The translations under genes were made by a program, and so were the position numbers. The notes below the pieces were generated by a model, which did not search any database, was not told the DNA's origin, and worked only from the letters and a program-made list of their open reading frames with translations. This document shows, piece by piece, positions 8,357 through 14,917 of a stretch of DNA of 24,608 nt; position 1 is the first letter of the stretch, and every line of letters begins with the position of its first letter. Origin of the DNA: CAZZEX01 sp964653285 (GTDB taxonomy: Bacteria > Chloroflexota > Anaerolineae > B4-G1); assembly GCA_964653285.1 (NCBI GenBank), contig CAZZEX010000074.1, positions 1-24,608 on the forward strand, read 5' to 3'.

Positions 8357-8382
8357 TTCCCTTGAGCGCCAGGTGAGGTGGT

Positions 8383-9990
8383 ATGCGTAAGTACATTTTC
8401 TGTACCGGTGGGGTGATCAGCAGCGTGGGCAAAGGGGTGACGGCAGCCTCCGTCGGGCGGGTGTTGAAGGCGCGGGGTGTGCGCGTCTCCATCCAGAAAC
8501 TCGATCCCTACATCAACGTGGACCCGGGGACGATGTCGCCCTACCAGCACGGTGAGGTCTACGTCACCGACGATGGGGCTGAGACCGATTTGGACCTGGG
8601 GCACTATGAGCGTTTCGTTGACGAGAACCTCACCCGCGCCAGCAACGTCACGACTGGTCAGGTCTACGCGGAGATCATCGCCCAGGAGCGGCGGGGCGAC
8701 TTTCTGGGGGGCACCATCCAGGTTATCCCGCACATCACCGACGAGATCAAGCGCCGTATCGCGTTGGTCGGCGAGCGGAGCGGGGCTGAGGTGGTAATCG
8801 TCGAAGTCGGTGGCACGGTCGGCGACATTGAGGGGTTGCCCTTCCTGGAGGCGTTGCGGCAGATGCGCCGGGACGTGGGGCTCGAGAACACGCTCTACAT
8901 CCACGTCACGTTCCTGCCCCATATCGGTGCCACTGGGGAGTTGAAAACCAAGCCCACGCAGCACAGCGTGCGCGAGCTGCGCTCCATCGGCATCCAGCCC
9001 GACGTCATCATCGCCCGCGCTGACTATCCGGTGGATGATGCATTGTGTGATAAGATCGCGCTTTTCTGCAACGTCGAACGGCGAGCCGTCATCCCGCTGG
9101 TGACCACGCCGGTGCTGTACGAGATACCGCTGCTCCTGGAGGATGCCAGGCTGGGCGACTTCGTCGTCGAACGGCTGGGGTTGAAGGAGGGAACCCCTGA
9201 CCTGAGGGAGTGGCGCGAGATCGTAGACCGCGTCTATGCTCCCAAGCCCTCGCTGCCCGTCGCCATCGTCGGCAAATACGTCGAACTGCATGACGCCTAC
9301 ATCAGTGTGCGAGAGGCGTTGTATCACGCAGCCCTGGCACACGGGTGGGATGTTGACGTGCACTATGTCAGTTCTGAAGCACTGGAGCGTGGTCGGGGCT
9401 GGGATGAACTGGAAGAGGTGGTCGGCATGGTTGTGCCAGGTGGCTTTGGCGAACGGGGCATTGAGGGTAAGATCGCCGCGGCGCGTTGGGCGCGGGAGAG
9501 CAGGGTCCCCTACCTGGGGCTGTGCCTGGGCCTGCAGGTGATGATCGTTGAACTGGCCCGTCACGCCGTGGACAGCGAGGAGCCGAACAGCACCGAGTTT
9601 GACCCCCACACCAGGTATCCTGTGATTGACCTGATGCCTGAGCAGCGAACGATCGTGGATATGGGCGGCACGATGCGGTTGGGCTTGTATCCCTGCCACT
9701 TGGTGCCCGGGACGAAAGCGGCTATGGCCTACGGTGTGTCTGAGGTCCAGGAACGGCATCGTCACCGCTTCGAGGTGAACAACGCCTACCGTGACCTGCT
9801 GGCAGAGGCGGGGCTCGTGTTCAGCGGGCTTTCGCCCGACGGGCAACTGGTCGAGGTCGCCGAATTGGCCGATCATCCCTTTATGTTGGGCAGTCAGTTT
9901 CACCCCGAGTTCAAGTCCCGTCCTACCCGGCCTCATCCTATTTTTAAGGCTTTCATCGCCGCGGCCATTGCCAGATACGAGGTCACGTAA
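8383..9990 (+). CDS. pyrG: CTP synthase
   Basis: A 535-residue CTP synthase, which makes CTP from UTP, ATP and glutamine in the cytoplasm. The N-terminal synthetase domain has the invariant start region KYIFCTGGVISSVGKG, the segment KLDPYINVDPGTMSPYQHGEV, and DDGAETDLDLGHYERF. The C-terminal class I glutamine amidotransferase domain has the nucleophile Cys381 in GLCLGLQ and the catalytic His-x-Glu in GSQFHPEFKSRP. Length is normal for the family. The ATG at 8383 follows AGGTGAGGTGG. The gene stands alone behind its own near-consensus promoter and a leader hairpin, so expression is probably controlled separately from its neighbours. No departure from family consensus at key residues. Confidence 0.98.
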   Translation: MRKYIFCTGGVISSVGKGVTAASVGRVLKARGVRVSIQKLDPYINVDPGTMSPYQHGEVYVTDDGAETDLDLGHYERFVDENLTRASNVTTGQVYAEIIAQERRGDFLGGTIQVIPHITDEIKRRIALVGERSGAEVVIVEVGGTVGDIEGLPFLEALRQMRRDVGLENTLYIHVTFLPHIGATGELKTKPTQHSVRELRSIGIQPDVIIARADYPVDDALCDKIALFCNVERRAVIPLVTTPVLYEIPLLLEDARLGDFVVERLGLKEGTPDLREWREIVDRVYAPKPSLPVAIVGKYVELHDAYISVREALYHAALAHGWDVDVHYVSSEALERGRGWDELEEVVGMVVPGGFGERGIEGKIAAARWARESRVPYLGLCLGLQVMIVELARHAVDSEEPNSTEFDPHTRYPVIDLMPEQRTIVDMGGTMRLGLYPCHLVPGTKAAMAYGVSEVQERHRHRFEVNNAYRDLLAEAGLVFSGLSPDGQLVEVAELADHPFMLGSQFHPEFKSRPTRPHPIFKAFIAAAIARYEVT

Positions 9991-10013
9991 GGGAGGCGGA
10001 ATTGGGAGTTTAC

Positions 10014-10042
10014 TTGTCAAATGTGCGTCTTTGTGTTATGAT
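10014..10042 (+). promoter_or_regulatory. sigma70-type promoter of the rpsF operon
   Basis: TTGTCA at 10014-10019, a 17-bp spacer, and TATGAT at 10037-10042 within an extended -10 context (TGtTATGAT). It lies 86 bp before the rpsF start and begins only 23 bp after the pyrG stop. Confidence 0.8.
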
Positions 10043-10128
10043 ACCGCCCGTTGCGCGCCTGTAGGCGGGCTTTCCGCTCCCGGCGGCGGGTCTGGGGGCA
10101 ATCCCGTGGAAAGGAGGTGTACCGTCTA
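10043..10128 (+). promoter_or_regulatory. structured leader of rpsF, possible S6:S18 autoregulatory site
   Basis: The leader is rich in short complementary segments, including CGCC-TGTA-GGCG and GCCCG with CGGGC nearby, then a CCG-containing stretch before the ribosome site AAGGAGGTG at 10111-10119. In many bacteria the rpsF leader carries a motif with a CCG bulge bound by the S6:S18 pair. I cannot confirm that fold here. The location, the structure and the presence of both rpsF and rpsR in the operon make it a candidate. Confidence 0.35.
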
Positions 10129-10413
10129 GTGCGCAGTTACGAGTTAATCTTCATCGTTCACCCAGAGGTGGACGGAGATGACCTGACCGCTGTTGTTGAG
10201 ACAGTCAAGGGTTTGGTCGAGCGTAGCGGCGGTGCGGTCACGGAAGTCGAGCCCTGGGGGTTGCGTCGGCTGGCCTATCCCATTCAGAAGCAATGGGAAG
10301 GCCAGTATGTGTTGATACGGCTTGAACTGGAACCTCAGGGTGTGGCTGGGTTGGAGCGTGGCCTCGGGCTAACTGAACAGGTCATGCGTCACCTGGTCGT
10401 GCGCGTTGAGTGA
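10129..10413 (+). CDS. rpsF: 30S ribosomal protein bS6
   Basis: A 94-residue ribosomal protein S6, which pairs with S18 on the platform of the small subunit. The family start RSYELIFIVHPEV and the segments GGAVTEVEPWGLRRLAYPIQ and GQYVLIRLEL are clear, and length is normal. The GTG at 10129 is chosen because AAGGAGGTG lies 9 bases upstream and it matches the conserved N-terminus; the frame continues upstream for 26 codons without family similarity. It leads the conserved order rpsF-ssb-rpsR. Confidence 0.96.
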   Translation: MRSYELIFIVHPEVDGDDLTAVVETVKGLVERSGGAVTEVEPWGLRRLAYPIQKQWEGQYVLIRLELEPQGVAGLERGLGLTEQVMRHLVVRVE

Positions 10414-10428
10414 GGAGACCAATCCACT

Positions 10429-10448
10429 TGAGAACCCATGAGAACCCA
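10429..10448 (+). repeat. perfect 10-bp tandem duplication between rpsF and ssb
   Basis: TGAGAACCCA occurs twice in direct tandem, and the flanking ccactt and cttgag extend the pattern. It sits in the 91-bp gap between rpsF and ssb. No gene or terminator is visible there. Confidence 0.6.
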
Positions 10449-10504
10449 CTTGAGTCAGTTGCCACGTGATGTAGGCGTCGTGAGTTGCAGGGAGTAAGAG
10501 CGCT

Positions 10505-10897
10505 ATGTCGAGGGGTCTGAACAAGGTGATGGTGATTGGCAACGTGGGGCGCGATCCCGAGATGCGTTACACGTCCAGCGGAAGGCCGGTGACGTCGTTC
10601 AGTATCGCCACCTCGCGCAGTTGGACGAACTCGGAGGGCGAGTATCACGAGGAGACCGAGTGGTTCAACGTGGTAGCGTGGGGCAATCTGGCTGAGATTT
10701 GTAAGCAGCATCTCCGCAAAGGGCAGCAGGTGTACGTCGAGGGGCGCTTGCAGACGCGCAGTTGGGAGGATCGTGAGGGAAAGAGGCGCTTCCGCACTGA
10801 GTTGGTGGCTAACGAAATGATCTTGTTGGGCGGCCGCTGTGTTGCTTTGGAGGCCAGAGAGGCCGCTGACGAAGGTGAGGAGGAATTCTCATTCTAA
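10505..10897 (+). CDS. ssb: single-stranded DNA-binding protein
   Basis: A 130-residue SSB. The OB fold spans about residues 1-108, with NKVMVIGNVGRDPEMRYTSSG, the WFNVVAWGNLAE core and the GQQVYVEGRLQTRSWEDREG loop. A short acidic linker leads to the tip EEEFSF, which retains the acidic-Phe character of the protein-docking tip although the usual Asp-Asp-x-Pro-Phe is altered. The tail is short compared with many SSBs. GGGAG lies upstream of the ATG at 10505. Its place between rpsF and rpsR is the widely conserved arrangement. It protects single-stranded DNA during replication and repair. Confidence 0.96.
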   Translation: MSRGLNKVMVIGNVGRDPEMRYTSSGRPVTSFSIATSRSWTNSEGEYHEETEWFNVVAWGNLAEICKQHLRKGQQVYVEGRLQTRSWEDREGKRRFRTELVANEMILLGGRCVALEAREAADEGEEEFSF

Positions 10898-10953
10898 CTA
10901 ATTGGTAGATCGGGAAACTGGTCACTGGTCTACCAGCCAGGGAGGTTGAATCG

Positions 10954-11286
10954 TTGGCAGAACAGGGAAATGAGGATATGCAGGCAAGGTACTCAACGCA
11001 CTCGACAAGGGAACGTCGCCGACGAGGAGCACATGACCGACAGCGCAGCCCTCGTCGGTTCGGGAGGCGACGCAAAAAGTGCGTTTTCTGTGAGGAAAAG
11101 ATCGCTCGCATTGACTACAAGCAGACGGACGTGCTGCGGAACTTTCTGACCGATCGTGGGAAAATCAAGCCGCGGCGGCGGACGGGAACGTGTGCCAAGC
11201 ACCAGCGTCAACTCTCTGTGGCGATCAAGCGTGCCCGTCATCTGGCGTTGCTGCCGTTCGTGGTGGAGTCTACGCGCTCCCGCTAG
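10954..11286 (+). CDS. rpsR: 30S ribosomal protein bS18
   Basis: Ribosomal protein S18, partner of S6. The core CVFCEEKIARIDYKQTDVLR, then FLTDRGKIKPRRRTGTCAKH and the ending HLALLPFV, is unmistakable. The CxxC together with Cys-x-x-His in GTCAKH suggests the zinc-binding form of S18. The start is uncertain. A TTG at 10954 has GGGAGG at 10940-10945 and gives 110 residues; an ATG at 10978 gives 102 but has no well-spaced ribosome site. I chose TTG. Either way a basic Arg-rich N-terminal extension precedes the fold. The 56-bp gap from ssb contains a small CTGGT-ACCAG palindrome. Confidence 0.93.
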   Translation: MAEQGNEDMQARYSTHSTRERRRRGAHDRQRSPRRFGRRRKKCVFCEEKIARIDYKQTDVLRNFLTDRGKIKPRRRTGTCAKHQRQLSVAIKRARHLALLPFVVESTRSR

Positions 11287-11291
11287 TGCGT

Positions 11292-11400
11292 AGTCGGCGG
11301 TTAGCAGTCAGCAGTCAGCCGTTGGTGACCAGTGGCTTCTGGCTAACGGCCTTGTCTATTTGTGTCACCGGCTAGCGGCTAATGGCTAATGGCTGGCAGC
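11292..11400 (+). repeat. wordy intergenic repeat between rpsR and the foldase gene
   Basis: The 130-bp gap is made largely of short imperfect repeats. Examples are agcagtc twice in tandem, ggctaa or ggctag five times, and ggctaatggctaatggct near the right end. It belongs to the same word family as 4468-4493 and 5448-5465. No promoter or terminator is evident. Confidence 0.65.
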
Positions 11401-11416
11401 CATGTGAGATGACGGG

Positions 11417-12625
11417 ATGACAAAGAAAGTTAAGAAGCATGCACCAAAGGAACTGACGCGCAAGCAACGCTCCCGCCTGGAGAGAGAGGGACGTATGGAG
11501 AGGTTTCTCATCTGGGGCGTGGCTGTTGTGGGGGTCGCGGTTGTGGGTGTTCTGGCCTACGGCTTTATCGTCGAAAAGGTCATCAAGACCCGCGAACCGG
11601 TCGCCATTGTGGGGGGTACTCCTATCACGACGGCCGAGTTTCAGGCTCGGGTGCGCTTCATGCGGATGCGGATGAACAATGAACTCCAGTACTGGCTTTA
11701 TCAGCAACAGGCCATTGATCCGACAGACTCGCGTGCACAATCCTATCTGGAATATATCCAGAAAAACGTGCGTGACTTGCAGACCCAGTTATCGTCAGCG
11801 AACGTCACGGCCATTGGAGAGCAGACTCTCAATCAGTTGATCGAGGAGGAGTTGGTGCGCCAGGAGGCGGAGCGCCGTGGTATTACCGTTGGGCCAGAGG
11901 AACTGCAGCGGGAGATTGAGCTGTCCTTCGGGTATGATCGGAATCCCGCTACTCCCACACCAGCACCGACTGTCACGCCTCCTTTGACGCCGACGGGCGT
12001 GCTCACTCCTACGCCGACCTCTGTCCCGCTTCCGACACCGACTCCGATGACCGAGCAGGACTTCGGTCAACGGTACGACACTTATCTAAGCGAGTCCTTA
12101 AAGCCATTGGACATTTCGGAGCGGCAATACCGTTCCTGGATTGAGGCGTCGCTGTTCATTAAGAAGTTGCAGGAGCAGATGGGGACAGAGGTCCCCGTTA
12201 TGGCCGATCAGGTCAAACTGTGGCTCCTGGCCGTGAATAGCGAGGAAGTGGCGAATGAACTGGCTGCCCGGTTGGATGCCGGGGAAGACATCCAGACATT
12301 GGCGGATGAGTTGGAGGAGGATGAGGACGTTACCGGGTACGGCACTGAGTTAGGCTGGTTCCCCAAAAGCATATTGAAAACCCACTTTGAGACGGAGTTG
12401 GCTGACGTGGCGTTCAATCTGGGGGTGGGGGAGCACAGTCAGCCGGTGTTGAGTCAGGATGGTACGTGGTATACCATCATCAAGGTGGTGGGCCACGAGA
12501 TGCATGAACTGGATGAGGCTTTACGTGAGCAACTGGGGAACGAGGCATTCCAGGAGTGGCTGGAGGCTCAACAGGTTTTGGTGGAGCGCAGAACGTATCG
12601 CGACCGTGTGCCGATGGAACCGTAA
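11417..12625 (+). CDS. SurA/PrsA-like peptidyl-prolyl cis-trans isomerase, membrane-anchored
   Basis: A 402-residue foldase. A basic cytoplasmic N-terminus (KKHAPKELTRKQRSRLERE) precedes one membrane helix at about residues 31-55. An outside SurA-N-like domain follows (VAIVGGTPITTAEFQARVRF to about residue 175). A Thr-Pro linker near residues 176-211 then interrupts the chaperone region. The parvulin PPIC domain lies at about residues 265-365, with the typical GYGTELGWFPKS and AFNLGVGEHSQPV segments. It would help fold exported proteins. The ATG at 11417 lacks a strong ribosome site. It lies 130 bp behind rpsR on the same strand, probably read through from the ribosomal operon, and a strong terminator follows. 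Confidence 0.9.
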   Translation: MTKKVKKHAPKELTRKQRSRLEREGRMERFLIWGVAVVGVAVVGVLAYGFIVEKVIKTREPVAIVGGTPITTAEFQARVRFMRMRMNNELQYWLYQQQAIDPTDSRAQSYLEYIQKNVRDLQTQLSSANVTAIGEQTLNQLIEEELVRQEAERRGITVGPEELQREIELSFGYDRNPATPTPAPTVTPPLTPTGVLTPTPTSVPLPTPTPMTEQDFGQRYDTYLSESLKPLDISERQYRSWIEASLFIKKLQEQMGTEVPVMADQVKLWLLAVNSEEVANELAARLDAGEDIQTLADELEEDEDVTGYGTELGWFPKSILKTHFETELADVAFNLGVGEHSQPVLSQDGTWYTIIKVVGHEMHELDEALREQLGNEAFQEWLEAQQVLVERRTYRDRVPMEP

Positions 12626-12658
12626 CTGACGGCCCGTCTTGCGGCTCGTAAGGTAAGC

Positions 12659-12688
12659 AGCCCGGCTTCTGCCAGAAGCCGGGCTTTT
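12659..12688 (+). terminator. intrinsic terminator after the foldase gene
   Basis: AGCCCGGCTTCT at 12659-12670 pairs perfectly over 12 bp with AGAAGCCGGGCT at 12674-12685 across a 3-base loop, followed by TTTT. It lies between two converging genes, the foldase and rel, and mainly serves the + strand. The opposite strand has no T-run after the stem. Confidence 0.92.
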
Positions 12689-12703
12689 GGTCAAAATCGT
12701 GTT

Positions 12704-14899
12704 TCATCCCGTGTGCCGCCGGGCTTCGATCACGTTGGGCAACCGCTCAATCTTGTTCAGCACACGGCTGAGTTGGGCGATGTGGCTGATTTCCAATGTG
12801 ATGTACAGCGTGATGATGTTTTTTCGCCGGCCCTTATTTATCGGCATGTTGACGCCCGACATGTTTATGTCCTCGGCGCTGATGATGCTGGAGATTTCGC
12901 TGAGCAGCCTGGCGCGGTCGTAGGCCGTGATGCGGGTCGTGACCGGGACGGTCTGTAGGCGGGTGCCCCAACTGACCTCTATCAATCGCTCCGTATCTCT
13001 CAGGCGCAAGATGTTGGGGCAATCGCGGCGGTGAATGGTGACACCCCGCCCTCGGGTGACGTAGCCGATGATGTCGTCCCCGGGCAGCGGATGGCAGCAG
13101 CGCGCCAACCGGGTCAGCAGCCCACCGGTGCCCTGTACCTGGATGCCCTCGATGGTCGACACGGGAGGAGGGGGTATGAAAGGGAGACTCTCCTCCTCGC
13201 GCGGGCGCGTTTCGGCGATTTTGCTGGCGATCTGCTGGCTGTGGATGTCCCCAAAGCCGACGGCAGCGTGAAAGTCATCCGGTTTCTCGTAGTTGAAGAG
13301 CCGGGCAACGGCCTCATGGCCGAGATGTTCCATCCCCAGGCGTTTCAATTCGCGCTCGACGATCTCCCGTCCTTGAGTGATGTTCTGTTCCCGATCCTGG
13401 CGACGGAACCACTGGCGGATTTTGCCGCGAGCGCGACTGGTTTTGATGTAACCCAAGGCCGGGTTCAGCCAATCGCGGCTGGGCCCTCCCCGTCGGGCGG
13501 TCAGGATCTCCACCTGATCGCCGTTCTTGAGTTGGTAATCCAGGCTGATCAGTTTGCCATTGACCCGGGCTCCTTGGCAGCGGTGACCGATCTCGGTGTG
13601 CACGTAGTAGGCGAAGTCAATCGGCGTTGCGCCGATCGGCAGGTCAATGAGCTTACCTTTAGGGGTAAAGGTGTACACCCGGTCCTGGAAGATGTCGGTC
13701 TTCATCGCATCCACGAACTCGTCGGCGTCAGTGGTTTCTTTCCACCATTCTATAAGTAGGCGCAGCCAGGCAATTCTCGCCTCGAAGGCCTTGTCCCGCT
13801 TGCCGCCCTCCTTGTAGCGCCAATGAGCGGCGATGCCGTATTCTGCAGTGTGATGCATCTCCCAGGTGCGAATCTGTACCTCCAGCGTCTTACCGTCGTC
13901 GCCGACGACCGCTGTGTGCAGGCTCTGGTACATGTTGTCTTTTGGGGTGGCAATGTAGTCGTCGAACTCGCCGGGGATGGGTTTCCACGACCCGTGCACG
14001 ATGCCCAGGATGCGGTAGCAATCGGGAACAGTCTGGGTGATCACGCGGATGGCCCGAACGTCGTAAACCTGTCGAAAGGGGACGCCTTTGCGCTGCATTT
14101 TGCGGTAGATGCTGTGGATGTGTTTGGGCCGGCCGGTGATCTTTGCCTCGATGCCTTCTTCGGCCAGTTTCCGCTCGAGGGTTTCGATGTGTCGCTGGAT
14201 GCTGGCCTCGCGTTCTGGGCGGCGTTCTCGGATGAAGGATGCGATCTCGGCATAGGTGATAGGGTCCAGGTAATGGAGGCTCAGGTCTTCCAGTTGCCAC
14301 TTCCATTGCCACACGCCCAGCCGGTTGGCCAGTGGGGCAAAGATTTCCAGTGTCTCGCGGGCAAATGCCTTGCGACGTTCCAGTGAGAGAGGGTCGAGCG
14401 TGCGCATGTTATGCAGGCGGTCGGCCAGTTTGATGATCATGACGCGGATGTCCTCCGCCATGGCGATGAACATCTTGCGCAGGCTTTCGGATTCCTGCTC
14501 ACCGCGTACTCTCTCGCTCTTCTGGCCGAATCGGTCAATTTGCTCCTGTTCAATCTGCTCCTCAATCTGCTCCAGTTTGGTCACGCCATCTACCAGGCTG
14601 GCTACGTGAGGGCCGAATGCCTGCCGCAACCTTTCCAGGTCAACATCCGAGTCCTCGACCACGTCGTGCAGCAGGCCAGCGGCGATAGTGTCCGGGTCCA
14701 TTCCTATGTCAGCCAGCAGGAGGGCCACGGCCAACGGATGTTGAATGTAGGGCTCACCGGACTTGCGTGTCTGGCCAGCGTGCGCTCGTTCGGCTACGGC
14801 GTATGCGCGTTCGATGAGTTCCCGCGCGTCATCGGTTCGTTCGCCGGAAGGGATGCGCTCCAGTATGTCAGAGATGTCCAGGAGGCGCTGTTTACTCAT
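12704..14899 (-). CDS. rel: bifunctional (p)ppGpp synthetase/hydrolase (RelA/SpoT family)
   Basis: A 731-residue long RSH enzyme that makes and degrades the stringent-response alarmone. The HD hydrolase domain is intact, with HAGQTRKSGEPYIQHP and the metal motif His78-Asp79...Glu82-Asp83 in GLLHDVVED. The synthetase domain carries GRPKHIHSIYRKMQRKG, YDVRAIRVI, IATPKDNMYQSLHTAV and EYGIAAHWRYKEG. A TGS domain (FTPKGKLIDLPIGATPIDFAYYVHT), a helical region, a conserved Cys-His patch (LARCCHPLPGD) and a C-terminal ACT domain follow. The full set makes it the bifunctional type. It lies 18 bp behind pgi on the same strand and lacks a strong ribosome site, so it is probably cotranscribed. Confidence 0.96.
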   Translation of the reverse strand: MSKQRLLDISDILERIPSGERTDDARELIERAYAVAERAHAGQTRKSGEPYIQHPLAVALLLADIGMDPDTIAAGLLHDVVEDSDVDLERLRQAFGPHVASLVDGVTKLEQIEEQIEQEQIDRFGQKSERVRGEQESESLRKMFIAMAEDIRVMIIKLADRLHNMRTLDPLSLERRKAFARETLEIFAPLANRLGVWQWKWQLEDLSLHYLDPITYAEIASFIRERRPEREASIQRHIETLERKLAEEGIEAKITGRPKHIHSIYRKMQRKGVPFRQVYDVRAIRVITQTVPDCYRILGIVHGSWKPIPGEFDDYIATPKDNMYQSLHTAVVGDDGKTLEVQIRTWEMHHTAEYGIAAHWRYKEGGKRDKAFEARIAWLRLLIEWWKETTDADEFVDAMKTDIFQDRVYTFTPKGKLIDLPIGATPIDFAYYVHTEIGHRCQGARVNGKLISLDYQLKNGDQVEILTARRGGPSRDWLNPALGYIKTSRARGKIRQWFRRQDREQNITQGREIVERELKRLGMEHLGHEAVARLFNYEKPDDFHAAVGFGDIHSQQIASKIAETRPREEESLPFIPPPPVSTIEGIQVQGTGGLLTRLARCCHPLPGDDIIGYVTRGRGVTIHRRDCPNILRLRDTERLIEVSWGTRLQTVPVTTRITAYDRARLLSEISSIISAEDINMSGVNMPINKGRRKNIITLYITLEISHIAQLSRVLNKIERLPNVIEARRHTG

Positions 14900-14917
14900 A
14901 TCTCAAACATTGCACGC

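Noticed and set aside
8194..10020. A 608-codon open frame on the - strand opposite pyrG
   Set aside because: Its protein is rich in His, Asp and Gln with no domain, and it mirrors the codons of a certain CTP synthase. It is a shadow of GC-rich coding DNA.
10905..10942. Terminator between ssb and rpsR (GGTAGA with TCTACC, and CTGGT with ACCAG)
   Set aside because: Stems are short and have no T-run; the conserved operon order argues for read-through.
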